DNA of 41,405 bases from Beijerinckiaceae bacterium. GTDB lineage: Bacteria; Pseudomonadota; Alphaproteobacteria; Rhizobiales; Beijerinckiaceae. Shown one piece after another: positions 27,542 to 35,787 of this stretch. Under the pieces are notes generated by a model, which worked only from the letters and a program-made list of their open reading frames with translations, was not told the origin of the DNA and did no database searches. Position numbers and translations under genes: made by a program. Every line of letters starts with the position of its first letter. Position 1 is the first letter of the stretch. The DNA lies in contig CANJWR010000015.1 in NCBI GenBank assembly GCA_947478455.1, positions 1 to 41,405 of the forward strand, read 5' to 3'.

Positions 27542-28549
27542 TCAATTTGATGGATCGGCTTTAAGGTCTGGTAATTCAAGCACTTCGCCCGGCCGCCTGA
27601 CGGCGAAAAGATCACGATTAAGCCCCGCTGCATCCATCGCATCGTGCAGCGCCAGAACGGGCGCATCGATGGCCTCGTTGGTGAGCTGGAAAGTTCCCCA
27701 GTGATGCGCCAGCGCCTGCCGCGCGCCGCAGGCCTGAAAGATTCGAACGCTTTCTTCCGGGTTTACATGCTGGTCGCGCATGAACCAGCGCGGCTCATAA
27801 GCCCCGATGGGCAGGATCGCCAGGCGGAAATCGCCGTGCTTCTCGCGCGCCGCAGGAAAAATTTTACCATCTCCCCAGGCGGTGTCGGCGACATGATAGA
27901 TCGACCCCGCCGGGGTCTCGATCACGAAAGCGCACCACAGCGCCATGCGATGATCGCGCATTCCGCGCGCAGACCAGTGATAGGCTGGCTCAAAATGCAC
28001 CGCGACGCCGGGAGCAATCTCGACGCGCGCTCCCCAGTCATGCGCCTCTGCGCGAATATGCGGATCGTGCTTGCGGATGATCGCATCATTGCCCAGCGGA
28101 ACCAGCACGCGCGTCCGATGCCGGTCGGCAATTTTCGACAGAACCGCGAGATCGAGATGGTCGTAGTGATTATGCGTCACCAGCACAGCATCAAGCGCCG
28201 GCAGGTTTTCCAGCGCTATGCCGGGCTCATTAACGCGTTTCGGGCCGATAAACCGGAACGGACTGGCGCGCTCTGCCCAGACCGGATCGATGAGGAGATT
28301 GACGCCCTGCGTCTGGATCAGAAAACTCGCATGGCCCACATAGCTGATCCGGATGCCTCCGCCCTCGACCCGCGCGGGCGGGTGATCATGGAAAGCCGGG
28401 GCATAGAGCGGCCATTTGTGTTTGCCGCCGCCGAGCAGCCAGCGCCAGAGCTCTGCCCGGGTCTTGTCGCGGGTGACGCCGCGCACGAAGAAACGGGTTC
28501 CGTCGAAATGGTCCGTCACCGGACCGGCGTAATAGGGATTGCTGGGCAT
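27542..28549 (-). CDS. MBL-fold hydrolase, NAPE-PLD / UlaG-like
   Basis: A 335-residue metallo-beta-lactamase-fold enzyme. THNHYDHLDL (125-134) gives the zinc-binding HxHxDH motif. SYVGHASFLIQTQGVNLLIDPVWAERASPF (about 69-98) and the later IYHVADTAWGD and LAHHWGTFQLTNEAID match the N-acyl-phosphatidylethanolamine phospholipase D-like branch. It is probably cytosolic or membrane-associated; no signal peptide is seen. Similar proteins in bacteria are often annotated as Zn-dependent hydrolases of unknown substrate. The start is ATG 28549. It is 121 bp upstream of the hydroxylase gene on the same strand. Confidence 0.87.
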   Translation of the reverse strand: MPSNPYYAGPVTDHFDGTRFFVRGVTRDKTRAELWRWLLGGGKHKWPLYAPAFHDHPPARVEGGGIRISYVGHASFLIQTQGVNLLIDPVWAERASPFRFIGPKRVNEPGIALENLPALDAVLVTHNHYDHLDLAVLSKIADRHRTRVLVPLGNDAIIRKHDPHIRAEAHDWGARVEIAPGVAVHFEPAYHWSARGMRDHRMALWCAFVIETPAGSIYHVADTAWGDGKIFPAAREKHGDFRLAILPIGAYEPRWFMRDQHVNPEESVRIFQACGARQALAHHWGTFQLTNEAIDAPVLALHDAMDAAGLNRDLFAVRRPGEVLELPDLKADPSN

Positions 28550-28699
28550 GGGGCTCGTGCGGTTGCGCTTTCATATGCGCCCGCCGGGACGGAATTCAAC
28601 AGGCCAAAAATTACAGCAAAGCTTTGTAGAATTGATCTGGATCAAGGCCGCGGACCGCTCGCCCATGACCTTCTGGCGCATCAGACCGGTGGATGATCC

Positions 28700-28933
28700 A
28701 TGCAGCGTTTTGTGATGAACCTTCGCAACGGCGATCTCGTGATCGACATGCGCGCGGCCTATTATGGCTCGCTCCTCGACGCCTTTCACGACGCTCTCTA
28801 CGGGGACTGGGAGAGTTTCGAGTGCCTGAACGACGACGGAGCGGTGGTGACGGCTGTTTCGGTCGAGATTTTGAACGAGGCCGGGCAGCCGGTTCTGGTT
28901 TTCCCAATCGATCGGGCTTTTACGGTCCATTGA
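28700..28933 (+). CDS. Hypothetical protein, 77 residues
   Basis: A 77-residue soluble protein beginning MQRFVMNLRNGDLVIDMRAAYY and ending VLVFPIDRAFTVH. It appears to be alternating beta strands with one central helix (SLLDAFHDALYG). I recognise no family. Its plausible composition and isolated position between the MBL gene and the rplU promoter support it as a real gene. The upstream GGTGGAT is a weak ribosome binding site. Confidence 0.5.
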   Translation: MQRFVMNLRNGDLVIDMRAAYYGSLLDAFHDALYGDWESFECLNDDGAVVTAVSVEILNEAGQPVLVFPIDRAFTVH

Positions 28934-28954
28934 AGCGGGCAAGTCCCGAACAGA

Positions 28955-28984
28955 TTGACACGCCTCTCGTCACTCCCGTATAGA
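28955..28984 (+). promoter_or_regulatory. Sigma70-type promoter for rplU-rpmA
   Basis: TTGACA (28955-28960) and TATAGA (28979-28984) are separated by 18 bp. The -35 is perfect and the -10 close to consensus. They lie about 150 bp upstream of rplU. Confidence 0.7.
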
Positions 28985-28997
28985 ACGGGCGCTTCAG

Positions 28998-29018
28998 CGC
29001 GGCTCACGCCGCGTTTTT
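28998..29018 (+). terminator. Hairpin with U-tract in the rplU leader
   Basis: CGCGGC-TCAC-GCCGCG is a 6-bp stem followed by TTTTT. It comes just after the predicted transcription start of rplU. It could be an attenuator for the L21-L27 operon or the terminator of the small gene upstream. Confidence 0.6.
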
Positions 29019-29130
29019 CGTTTGGCTCGCGCCGGGCGAAGGAAGCAAAGCTGGTTCCACTTCTGCCAAAAAGCCGGACGCCGGGGACATTCCGTCCCTG
29101 TCAGAGCCGGGTTTGAACACGGAGAAAACG

Positions 29131-29445
29131 ATGTTCGCAGTCATCAAAACCGGCGGCAAGCAATACAAGGTCGCCGCCGAAGACACGATTACCATTATGC
29201 ACCTCGCCGGTGAGCCTGGCGATGTGATCACATTCGACGAAGTTCTGATGCTCGTCGACGGCGACAACGCCAATGTCGGTGCGCCCCGCGTCGCCGGCGC
29301 CTCAGTGAAGGCCGAAATCGTCGGTCAGGAGCGCGGTCCCAAGGTCATCGCCTTCAAGAAGCGTCGCCGCAAGAATTCCAAGCGTAAGCGCGGTCATCGC
29401 CAGGATCTGACGGTCGTCAAGATCACCGGCATTCAGGCCGCTTGA
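29131..29445 (+). CDS. rplU: 50S ribosomal protein L21
   Basis: A 104-residue protein starting [20 protein letters not shown], the invariant L21 N-terminus. The basic RNA-binding stretch [21 protein letters not shown] (about 76-96) is near the C-terminus. It binds 23S rRNA in the large subunit. The start is ATG 29131, preceded by GGAGAAAA. It has its own promoter and a leader of about 140 bp, with rpmA 125 bp downstream. Confidence 0.98.
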   Translation: MFAVIKTGGKQYKVAAEDTITIMHLAGEPGDVITFDEVLMLVDGDNANVGAPRVAGASVKAEIVGQERGPKVIAFKKRRRKNSKRKRGHRQDLTVVKITGIQAA

Positions 29446-29570
29446 TCGAATTCTCGGGCGCGGAAGCGTCCGGTAGTTCCAAATCGATCCAGTTTCGGGT
29501 ATAGACCCGTCAACATCTCAATTCGCTCGGCTTGACGCTTGCGTCGCCGGTACAGGTTCGGAGCAGGATT

Positions 29571-29846
29571 ATGGCTCATAAAAAAGCAGGCGGCTCTTCG
29601 CGTAACGGTCGCGATTCCGACGGTCGCCGTCTTGGCGTGAAGAAGTTCGGCGGCGAAAACGTTCGCAGCGGCAACATTCTCGTTCGTCAGCGCGGCACCA
29701 AATGGCATCCCGGCGCCAACGTGGGCATCGGCGTCGACCATACGCTGTTCGCCCTCGTAGACGGCAAGGTGCTGTTCAAAAGCAGCGCCACAGGCCGAGC
29801 TAGCGTGGCGATTGTAGCTGCCCCGCAACAACAGGCAGCCGAATAA
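29571..29846 (+). CDS. rpmA: 50S ribosomal protein L27
   Basis: A 91-residue protein opening [20 protein letters not shown], whose N-terminal tail reaches the peptidyl-transferase centre. There is no cleavable N-terminal extension of the Firmicutes type. The core [21 protein letters not shown] is standard; the last part (APQQQAAE) is a variable tail. The start is ATG 29571 with GGAG upstream. An unusual hairpin-rich stretch follows it. Confidence 0.97.
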   Translation: MAHKKAGGSSRNGRDSDGRRLGVKKFGGENVRSGNILVRQRGTKWHPGANVGIGVDHTLFALVDGKVLFKSSATGRASVAIVAAPQQQAAE

Positions 29847-29852
29847 CGGTGC

Positions 29853-30033
29853 AGGATTTACGAAGAATCCTCCACCGGCCCCAAAGCCCCCGGTGGACAG
29901 GTTCTTCAAAAGACCGCTCGAAGCAAAAAACCGGAAGGTTTTAGCCCGAGACAAGTCCAAGCCTCAAAAAGGCCCGGGGGAAGTGGGACACCGCTTCCCC
30001 TTCGTGCTTTTGGCGCTCCGGCGTCTGGACTTG
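29853..30033 (+). other. Hairpin-rich intergenic stretch between rpmA and the GNAT gene
   Basis: Four local stems follow each other: AGGATT/AATCCT (29853-29871), CCACCGG/CCGGTGG (29872-29896), AAAACC-GGAA-GGTTTT with a GNRA loop (29927-29942), and GGGGAAG/CTTCCCC (29977-30000). CAAGTCC (29952-29958) can also pair with GGACTTG (30027-30033), just ahead of the GGAG of the next gene. No open frame explains this. It may be a structured 5' leader or an unannotated RNA; no known family is recognised. Confidence 0.4.
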
Positions 30034-30043
30034 GAGACCGGCC

Positions 30044-30667
30044 ATGTTTCCTGATTTGCTTTGCGACGATGTGTTTCGGCTCGAAACCTCACGTCTTTGG
30101 CTGCGCTGGCCGCGCGCCGCCGACGCCGCGCAAGTCGCCAGCCTCGCTGGCGATCAGGACGTAGCGATCAAAACTGCCCGCATCCCGCATCCCTATCCGG
30201 AAGGCAAGGCGGCCGAATTCATTCTCCTGTCGCGCTCCGCCAACGCGCACGGGCAGGCGCTCACGCTGGCGATCACCAAAAAGCGTCGGCCGAACGAGCT
30301 GATCGGGTGCATCGGGCTGGAGCCTGACGGCGACGGTCGGCTTGAAGTCGGCTACTGGCTCGGCAAGCGCTACTGGGGGCGCGGGCTGGTGACCGAAGCG
30401 GTGCAGGGCGTTGTCGATCTGACGTTCCGGCACACCGAGGTAGGGGAATTGCGCGCCAGCGCGCTGCCAGCCAATCCGGCGTCCCGTCGCGTGCTCGAAA
30501 AGGCTGGCTTCCAGCCCGCCGGCAAGCGCACGATCGAGGCTCCGGCACGGGGCGGTCCGTTGACGACGGACCTGTTCCGTCTGACGCGCGACGCCTGGCT
30601 CGACCGAAGCCTGGCGCTGGAGCGCAGAGCCGCTCAGCCCGGACTCTCGACCGCTCCAAACATGTGA
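30044..30667 (+). CDS. GNAT-family N-acetyltransferase (RimJ/RimL type)
   Basis: A 207-residue acetyltransferase. It starts with LETSRLWLRWPRAADAAQVASLAGD (about 11-35), then LIGCIGLEPDGDGRLEVGYWLGKRYWGRGLVTEAVQGVVD, holding the acetyl-CoA loop (Q/RxxGxG/A variant) and the RimL hallmarks. NPASRRVLEKAGFQPAGKR closes the core. This gene is regularly found between rpmA and obg in Rhizobiales. The substrate (ribosomal protein or small molecule) is unknown. It starts at ATG 30044 with GGAG upstream. Confidence 0.9.
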   Translation: MFPDLLCDDVFRLETSRLWLRWPRAADAAQVASLAGDQDVAIKTARIPHPYPEGKAAEFILLSRSANAHGQALTLAITKKRRPNELIGCIGLEPDGDGRLEVGYWLGKRYWGRGLVTEAVQGVVDLTFRHTEVGELRASALPANPASRRVLEKAGFQPAGKRTIEAPARGGPLTTDLFRLTRDAWLDRSLALERRAAQPGLSTAPNM

Positions 30668-30678
30668 GGCGCCCAACC

Positions 30679-31191
30679 ATGCTGTCGCGTCGTGACGTTC
30701 TGCTGGGTCTGTCGGGCTTCGCTCTCGCACCGCCCGCCGCGATTGCGGCGGGCGGTCCGGAGCGGATGCTGGATTTCTTCTCAGGCCGGGTGGTCGGCGA
30801 AGGGGTCTTTTCCGATCTCCGCAAGGGCAAAACCCGCAGCGTCAAAGCCGTTTTGAACGGCCGCAAGGGCACGAATTCTCTGATCCTGACACAGGATATG
30901 GCTTTCTCGGATGGCCAGAAGGAACATCGCGTCTGGACATTCACATCATCGGGCGGGCGCATTCTGGGCCGGCGCGCCGACCTGATCGGCGATGCCGACA
31001 TTGATGTCGGCGACGCAAGCGCCCACATAGCCTATACGGCGCGCACCAGCGTGGAAGGTTCGACCTACTCGCTGAAATTCGACGAAACGCTGGCGTTTCA
31101 GGGCCAGAAGTCCGCCTCCAGTATGGTGCGGATCAAACTGCTCTTCATCCCGGTAGCCGAAATGACACTCTCGTTGCGCAAGGTGGGCTGA
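30679..31191 (+). CDS. DUF3833 family protein with Tat-like signal
   Basis: A 170-residue protein. The N-terminus MLSRRDVLLGLSGFALAPPAAIAAG has SRRDV followed by a hydrophobic stretch, as in twin-arginine signal peptides. The mature part has the DUF3833 pattern: MLDFFSGRVVGEGVFSDLRKGK, then WTFTSSGGRILGRRADLIGDADIDVGDAS, and late LKFDETLAFQGQKSASSMVRIKLLFIPVAE. Function is unknown. The start at ATG 30679 is 11 bp after the GNAT gene, so they are probably co-transcribed ahead of obgE. Confidence 0.82.
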   Translation: MLSRRDVLLGLSGFALAPPAAIAAGGPERMLDFFSGRVVGEGVFSDLRKGKTRSVKAVLNGRKGTNSLILTQDMAFSDGQKEHRVWTFTSSGGRILGRRADLIGDADIDVGDASAHIAYTARTSVEGSTYSLKFDETLAFQGQKSASSMVRIKLLFIPVAEMTLSLRKVG

Positions 31192-31290
31192 TCGCAGGAT
31201 CGCCCTGATAGCTCAGTTCCGAACCGTCGCGGATTACGCATGTTTCGAAAAAGGCCTGCAATTTTCCGGCACATGCTCTAGGACAACACC

Positions 31291-32361
31291 ATGAAGTTCC
31301 TCGATCAGGCTAAAATCTACATTCGCTCGGGAGATGGCGGCGCAGGCAGCGTCTCCTTCCGGCGTGAGAAATTCATCGAATTCGGCGGACCGGACGGCGG
31401 CGACGGCGGACGCGGCGGCGACGTGGTGGCCGAATGTGTCGACGGGCTGAATACGCTGATCGACTATCGCTACCAGCAGCATTTCAAGGGCAAGACCGGC
31501 GGTCACGGCATGGGCCGCAATCGCGCCGGCGGGCGCGGCCCCGACGCCGTGCTGAAAGTTCCGGTAGGAACGCAAATCTTTGACGAGGACGGCGAATCGC
31601 TCATCGCCGACCTGACCGAAGTCGGCCAGTCCGTCGTGATCGCCAAGGGCGGCAACGGCGGCTTCGGCAACGCTCATTTCACCACCTCGACCAATCGTGC
31701 ACCGCGCCGGGCCAATCCGGGCCAGACCGGCATCGAGATGACCATCATCCTGCGGCTGAAGCTGATTGCCGATGCAGGCCTCGTGGGCCTGCCGAACGCC
31801 GGAAAATCGACCTTTCTGGCCAATGTTTCCGCCGCCAAGCCGAAGATCGCTGACTATCCGTTCACGACCCTCTATCCCGGCCTCGGCGTCGTGAAGGTTG
31901 ATGGGCGCGAATTTGTGCTGGCCGATATTCCGGGCCTGATCGAGGGCGCGCATGAAGGCCATGGCCTAGGCGACCGCTTCCTTGGCCATGTGGAACGCTG
32001 CCGGGTGCTGCTGCATCTGGTCGACGTTTCTGGTGAACATGCGGGCCGCGACTACAAGACCGTTCGCGGCGAACTGGCCGCCTACGGCAACGGCCTTGAT
32101 GAAAAGCGCGAGATCGTCGCGCTGTCCAAAACCGATCTGGTCGATCCCGCAATGCTCAAAACCCAGATGGACCGCCTGAAGCGCGCCATCCGCAGCTACG
32201 GCCCGACCATAGCCGATGGGGAAAAACGCCCGACTCCCCTGGTGCTCTCCGCCGCGACCCGTCAGGGCGTCACGGAAGCCCTGCGGGCTCTGGCGTCGGT
32301 GATCAGCGAGCACAAGGCGATCGAGGAAAAGCAGGCTGCTTCGATAGCCTGGGCGCCATGA
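31291..32361 (+). CDS. obgE: Obg/CgtA-type GTPase
   Basis: A 356-residue essential GTPase that monitors 50S assembly and guanine-nucleotide state. The glycine-rich Obg fold fills 1-160 ([27 protein letters not shown]). G1 is GLPNAGKST (166-174), G3 [16 protein letters not shown] (212-227) and G4 SKTDL (279-283; Ser replaces the usual Asn). The C-terminal OCT domain of some homologues is absent, as usual in this group. The start is ATG 31291. proB is normally next, but a vapBC pair lies between them here. Confidence 0.96.
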   Translation: MKFLDQAKIYIRSGDGGAGSVSFRREKFIEFGGPDGGDGGRGGDVVAECVDGLNTLIDYRYQQHFKGKTGGHGMGRNRAGGRGPDAVLKVPVGTQIFDEDGESLIADLTEVGQSVVIAKGGNGGFGNAHFTTSTNRAPRRANPGQTGIEMTIILRLKLIADAGLVGLPNAGKSTFLANVSAAKPKIADYPFTTLYPGLGVVKVDGREFVLADIPGLIEGAHEGHGLGDRFLGHVERCRVLLHLVDVSGEHAGRDYKTVRGELAAYGNGLDEKREIVALSKTDLVDPAMLKTQMDRLKRAIRSYGPTIADGEKRPTPLVLSAATRQGVTEALRALASVISEHKAIEEKQAASIAWAP

Positions 32362-32377
32362 TTGAGAATTGCCGCAC

Positions 32378-32414
32378 AATCTGCTAGCATATGAGTTCAG
32401 GTTGCTAGCAGATT
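32378..32414. promoter_or_regulatory. Operator-like inverted repeat upstream of vapBC
   Basis: AATCTGCTAGCA (32378-32389) and TGCTAGCAGATT (32403-32414) are perfect 12-bp inverted arms with a 13-bp spacer, ending 12 bp before the vapB start. Each arm contains the 8-bp palindrome TGCTAGCA; the two palindrome centres are 21 bp apart, two helical turns. This fits VapBC autorepression by a dimer-of-dimers. Confidence 0.8.
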
Positions 32415-32426
32415 TCGGATGCCGAA

Positions 32427-32702
32427 ATGCCACGACAGTTGAACATTCGCAGCGACGAAGCCTGGGAAACCGCGCGCGGGCTCGCAGAGAAACTGGGCAA
32501 GACCACCACGGATGTGGTTGTCGAGGCCCTGCGCGAATATCAGGCCAAACGCCGCATCCCGAGCACGAAGGTCACTCCCGAGGAAGCCGACGAGAATTTT
32601 CGCTCGATCATGCGAAGTGTACATGACGCGAATCTGGCGCGCATTCCGGGCCTGACGTCGGATATGAGCGATCTTTACGACGACGATGGGTTGCCGGTTT
32701 GA
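32427..32702 (+). CDS. vapB: Type II antitoxin, VapB family
   Basis: A 91-residue antitoxin of the Rv0623/PSK-type group. The N-terminal dimerising DNA-binding segment is MPRQLNIRSDEAWETARGLAEKLGKTTTDVVVEALREY (about 1-38). An acidic C-terminal tail of the toxin-neutralising kind follows, ending [10 protein letters not shown]. It would neutralise the PIN-domain RNase encoded next and repress the pair through the inverted repeat upstream. The start is ATG 32427 with a weak ribosome binding site. Its stop overlaps the TTG start of vapC (TTGA). Confidence 0.88.
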   Translation: MPRQLNIRSDEAWETARGLAEKLGKTTTDVVVEALREYQAKRRIPSTKVTPEEADENFRSIMRSVHDANLARIPGLTSDMSDLYDDDGLPV

Positions 32703-33097
32703 TCGCCGTCGACGCGTCTGCGCTTCTGGCGATTGTCTTCAATGAGCCCGAGGCCTCTGCTTTCGCCCATCAGATAACGGAAAACGATTGCATTGTGGGA
32801 GCGCCCAGCCGGTTTGAAGCAACGCTTGGCATCCAGTGGAAGGCGACTGCGCGCCATATGGATGAGTTGCTCCACATACTGGCGTTGCCGAATGTTTCGG
32901 TTGTCGACTTTTCGGCCGCCCATGCGCTGGTCGCCCAGAATGCCTTTGTGCTCTACGGGCGGGGCAGTAAGCACAAAGCCGGCTTGAACTATGGCGACTG
33001 TATGGCTTATGCCGTCGCGAGGGTTGCGGACGTACCGCTCCTCTTCAAGGGCGAAGACTTCGTCCATACCGATATTCAACCGGCCATTCGCGTTTGA
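32699..33097 (+). CDS. vapC: PIN-domain ribonuclease toxin, VapC family
   Basis: A 132-residue PIN-domain RNase. The acidic residues expected to bind Mg2+ are present: D5 in [12 protein letters not shown]40 in SRFEATLG, D100 in [11 protein letters not shown], and acidic residues in [11 protein letters not shown] (119-125). VapC toxins typically cut initiator tRNA or rRNA; the target is not evident. The start is a TTG overlapping the vapB stop (TTGA), and the stop overlaps the TTG of proB in the same way. Toxin translation thus depends on antitoxin translation. All key residues look intact. Confidence 0.88.
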   Translation: MIAVDASALLAIVFNEPEASAFAHQITENDCIVGAPSRFEATLGIQWKATARHMDELLHILALPNVSVVDFSAAHALVAQNAFVLYGRGSKHKAGLNYGDCMAYAVARVADVPLLFKGEDFVHTDIQPAIRV

Positions 33098-34221
33098 CCC
33101 AGATACCTCCTCTCGCATCCTTCCGCCGCATCGTGGTAAAAGTTGGCTCCTCCCTGCTGGTGGATCAGCAGAAGGGCCTCATCAAGCGCGACTGGCTTGT
33201 GGCGCTGGCCGACGATCTGGCCGAACTGCACGCGCGCGGCGCGGATGTGATGGTGGTGTCCTCAGGCTCCATCGCGCTTGGCCGTACGGTGCTGAAACTG
33301 CCGCGCGGGCCATTGCGTCTGGAAGACAGTCAGGCCGCCGCCGCTGTCGGGCAGATTGCGCTCGCCCGCACATGGTCGGAAGTGCTGGGCGACCGTCACA
33401 TTACGGCGGGCCAGATTCTTGTCACCTTTACCGACACCGAGGAGCGCCGCCGTTATCTCAATGCACGCGAAACCATCGGGCGTCTGCTCGACATGCGCGC
33501 CGTGCCGGTGATCAACGAAAACGATACCGTCGCCACCAACGAAATCCGGTACGGCGACAACGATCGTCTGGGCGCACGCGTCGCCACCATGGCGAGCGCC
33601 GATCTGCTGATCCTGCTGTCCGACATCGACGGCCTCTACACTGCGCCGCCGCACACCAATCCGGATGCGAAGCTGCTACCGGTCGTGCCGCGCATCACGC
33701 CCGAGATCGAGGCTATGGCGGGCGGCGCTGCGTCGGAGTTTTCGCGCGGCGGCATGTTCACCAAGATCGAGGCGGCGAAGATTTCAACCACCGGCGGCTG
33801 CCATATGGTGATCGCCGATGGTCGCGTGATGAACCCGATCCGGCGCATAGCGGACGGCAAGCCCTGTACGTGGTTCCTGTCGCCGTCCAACCCCATCACG
33901 GCGCGCAAGAAGTGGATCGCAGGCTCCATGGAGCCGCGCGGCACGGTGCATCTCGACGATGGCGCAGCGCGCGCGTTGACGCAGGGCAAGAGCCTTCTGC
34001 CCGCCGGCGTCACGCGTGTCGAAGGGCTTTTCGCGCGCGGCGATTGTGTGATCATTCGCGGCGCGCACGGCGAGGAACTGGGCCGAGGCCTCATCGGCTA
34101 TGATGCCGATCAGGCCATGCAGCTTGTCGGCCGTAATTCGCGCGACATCGAATCGGTGCTCGGCGCGCCGGGCCGCGCCGAGATGATCCATCGCGACGAC
34201 ATGGCGCTGGTGGGCGAGTAG
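33094..34221 (+). CDS. proB: Glutamate 5-kinase
   Basis: A 375-residue enzyme for the first step of proline synthesis, phosphorylating glutamate. The amino-acid kinase domain (about 1-260) begins [14 protein letters not shown] and has [21 protein letters not shown] and GTGG-like [12 protein letters not shown]. The C-terminal PUA domain runs from about 285 to the end ([20 protein letters not shown]). The frame starts at a TTG overlapping the vapC stop. No ATG upstream is available before the kinase motif, and the TTG may once have been preceded by obgE. proA is not downstream; a PEBP gene is. Confidence 0.95.
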   Translation: MTQIPPLASFRRIVVKVGSSLLVDQQKGLIKRDWLVALADDLAELHARGADVMVVSSGSIALGRTVLKLPRGPLRLEDSQAAAAVGQIALARTWSEVLGDRHITAGQILVTFTDTEERRRYLNARETIGRLLDMRAVPVINENDTVATNEIRYGDNDRLGARVATMASADLLILLSDIDGLYTAPPHTNPDAKLLPVVPRITPEIEAMAGGAASEFSRGGMFTKIEAAKISTTGGCHMVIADGRVMNPIRRIADGKPCTWFLSPSNPITARKKWIAGSMEPRGTVHLDDGAARALTQGKSLLPAGVTRVEGLFARGDCVIIRGAHGEELGRGLIGYDADQAMQLVGRNSRDIESVLGAPGRAEMIHRDDMALVGE

Positions 34222-34289
34222 GCTGCAGGCCCTTGTCGGGCCGCATTTCATGTGCAAGCTTCCTGAAAATAACTTTCTGGGGAGGTCCT

Positions 34290-34886
34290 ATGCGCAAGCT
34301 TTCTGTCGTTTCTTTTCTGGCCTTGTCGCTTTCCGCCAGCGTTGCTTTTGCGCAGGCGCCCGCTGCGCCGCCGGCCGCGCCCCGTATGGTGCTGACGGTG
34401 TCAGGCTTCGCAGACGGCGGACAAATTCCGGTGAAATTTTCTCAGGCAGCGCCCGGCGTCGCCGCCGGCGAAGGTCTCTCTCCGGCGATTTCATGGACCA
34501 ACACGCCTTCAGCGGCCAAGAGCCTCGTGCTGCACATGCGCGACATGGAAGGCGTCCGTAACAAGACGACAGAGGACCAGCTGCACTGGCTCGTCTGGAA
34601 CATGAAGCCGACCGTTACGGGCCTGCCCGAAGGCGTCGCAAAGGGCGCAAAATTACCCGACGGCTCCTATCAGGTGAGCGCCACAGGCCCTGTCTATCGC
34701 GGCCCCGGCGCGCCAGCAGCCGACCCGATGCATCACTACATGTTCGAAATTTTCGCGCTCGATACAGAGATTACGATCGAGCCGACCGTCGACATGTTCG
34801 AGACGCGCGCAAAGGTGCTGGCGGCCATGCAGGGTCATGTGATCGGCAAGGCCGTTTATGGCGGCCTGTTCAGGCGGCCGAACTGA
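34290..34886 (+). CDS. YbhB/YbcL-family (PEBP-like) secreted protein
   Basis: A 198-residue protein with a signal peptide (MRKLSVVSFLALSLSASVAFA, cleavage about 21-22). The phosphatidylethanolamine-binding-protein fold follows: MVLTVSGFADGGQIPVKFSQ, GLSPAISWTNTPSAAKSLVLHMRDMEG, and DQLHWLVWNMKPT, which holds the DPD/H-type ligand-pocket pattern. YRGPGAPAADPMHHYMFEIFALD matches the GPxxP...HxY segment. Bacterial members are periplasmic and their ligand is uncertain. The start is ATG 34290 with GGAGG upstream. It is 68 bp after proB. Confidence 0.88.
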   Translation: MRKLSVVSFLALSLSASVAFAQAPAAPPAAPRMVLTVSGFADGGQIPVKFSQAAPGVAAGEGLSPAISWTNTPSAAKSLVLHMRDMEGVRNKTTEDQLHWLVWNMKPTVTGLPEGVAKGAKLPDGSYQVSATGPVYRGPGAPAADPMHHYMFEIFALDTEITIEPTVDMFETRAKVLAAMQGHVIGKAVYGGLFRRPN

Positions 34887-34942
34887 GACGAGAGCGCTGC
34901 AGCGGAATCTTTCTCCGCAGCTTGGCAGTTGACGATTTGCGC

Positions 34943-34973
34943 AAGGCGACGGACTTGTTTCGTCGCCTTTTCC
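34943..34973 (+). terminator. Terminator after the PEBP gene
   Basis: AAGGCGACG and CGTCGCCTT form a perfect 9-bp stem with a nine-base loop. TTTCCG follows, a moderate U-tract. Confidence 0.75.
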
Positions 34974-35069
34974 GTTTCGCATATTCGCTTTCGCCCACGC
35001 ATTGTTTTCGCGGGTGTTGCTCACCATATACGTTGAGGCACTTGCGAGTTTTAATTCTGGAAGGATCAC

Positions 35070-35291
35070 ATGGCGACGCTTTCGGAATTGCTCCTGCAGC
35101 TTGCAAAGGAAGATCCCGGTCAACTTGAAGCTGACGAGACCCCTGAAGAATGGGTAGCGTCCATGCGGCTCAACAAGAATCCGGCGGGACGTTTCAAGAC
35201 ATCCGTGATCAAATTTCGCGATGCGCTGGAAAACGCCGAAGGACCGGCGAGCGACGCGATCCGCGCGAAACTCAATGAGCTGATCGAATAG
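35070..35291 (+). CDS. Hypothetical protein, 73 residues
   Basis: A 73-residue, mainly helical, charged protein starting MATLSELLLQLAKEDPGQLEADETPEEW and ending AIRAKLNELIE. The ATG is preceded by GGAAGGA at good spacing and a strong terminator follows, which support it as a real gene. I recognise no family and no signal peptide. Confidence 0.6.
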   Translation: MATLSELLLQLAKEDPGQLEADETPEEWVASMRLNKNPAGRFKTSVIKFRDALENAEGPASDAIRAKLNELIE

Positions 35292-35322
35292 TTCTTCGTC
35301 TCGTTACAACATCGACCCGCAC

Positions 35323-35360
35323 AGGCGCTCGCGAAATCATCAATCGCGGAGCGCCTTTTT
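35323..35360 (+). terminator. Terminator after the 73-residue gene
   Basis: AGGCGCTCGCGA and TCGCGGAGCGCCT form a long stem with one mismatch and a 9-base loop, followed by TTTTT. Confidence 0.85.
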
Positions 35361-35481
35361 GTTGCGTGCGTCCGCGCACATTTTATCGAAACGATTTCCT
35401 TCATGTTCACTTCATGGCGCAAACGCGCTTGGCGAAACACCGGCTCCGCAGAGCGGACCGGCTAAAGGAAGGAACAGGATC

Positions 35482-35769
35482 ATGAAGAAATTTGTTTTGG
35501 CTCTTGCTGCCGTAGCGTCTCTGGCGACCGTCAGTCTCTCGGCGACCGAAGCTTCGGCGCGCGGCGGCCATGGCGGGGGACACGGCTTTCACGGCGGCGG
35601 CCATCACGGTGGTGGACATTGGGGCGGTGGCCACTGGGGTGGCGGACGCTGGGGCCACGGTGGATGGGGCGTGCGTCGCGTCGGCTTCGTGGCCTTTGCG
35701 GGCGGCTCATGCTTCCGTCGCGTCTGGACGCCCTACGGCTATGCGGTTCGCAACGTCTGCCGCTATTGA
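35482..35769 (+). CDS. Gly/His-rich secreted protein
   Basis: A 95-residue protein with a signal peptide (MKKFVLALAAVASLATVSLSATEASA, cleavage about 26). The middle is a low-complexity Gly/His/Trp tract of repeated HGGGH and WGGGHWGGG units, then a C-terminal part with two cysteines ending YGYAVRNVCRY. His-rich secreted proteins of this kind are common in Rhizobiales and have been suggested to bind metals, but the function is unproven. The start at ATG 35482 is supported by AAGGAAGGAACAGG upstream. A strong terminator follows. Confidence 0.75.
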   Translation: MKKFVLALAAVASLATVSLSATEASARGGHGGGHGFHGGGHHGGGHWGGGHWGGGRWGHGGWGVRRVGFVAFAGGSCFRRVWTPYGYAVRNVCRY

Positions 35770-35787
35770 TCGAACTTGAACAAACAG

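Noticed and set aside
32991-34103. 370-codon frame overlapping proB in another frame
   Set aside because: Arg/Gly-rich shadow of proB with no family features.
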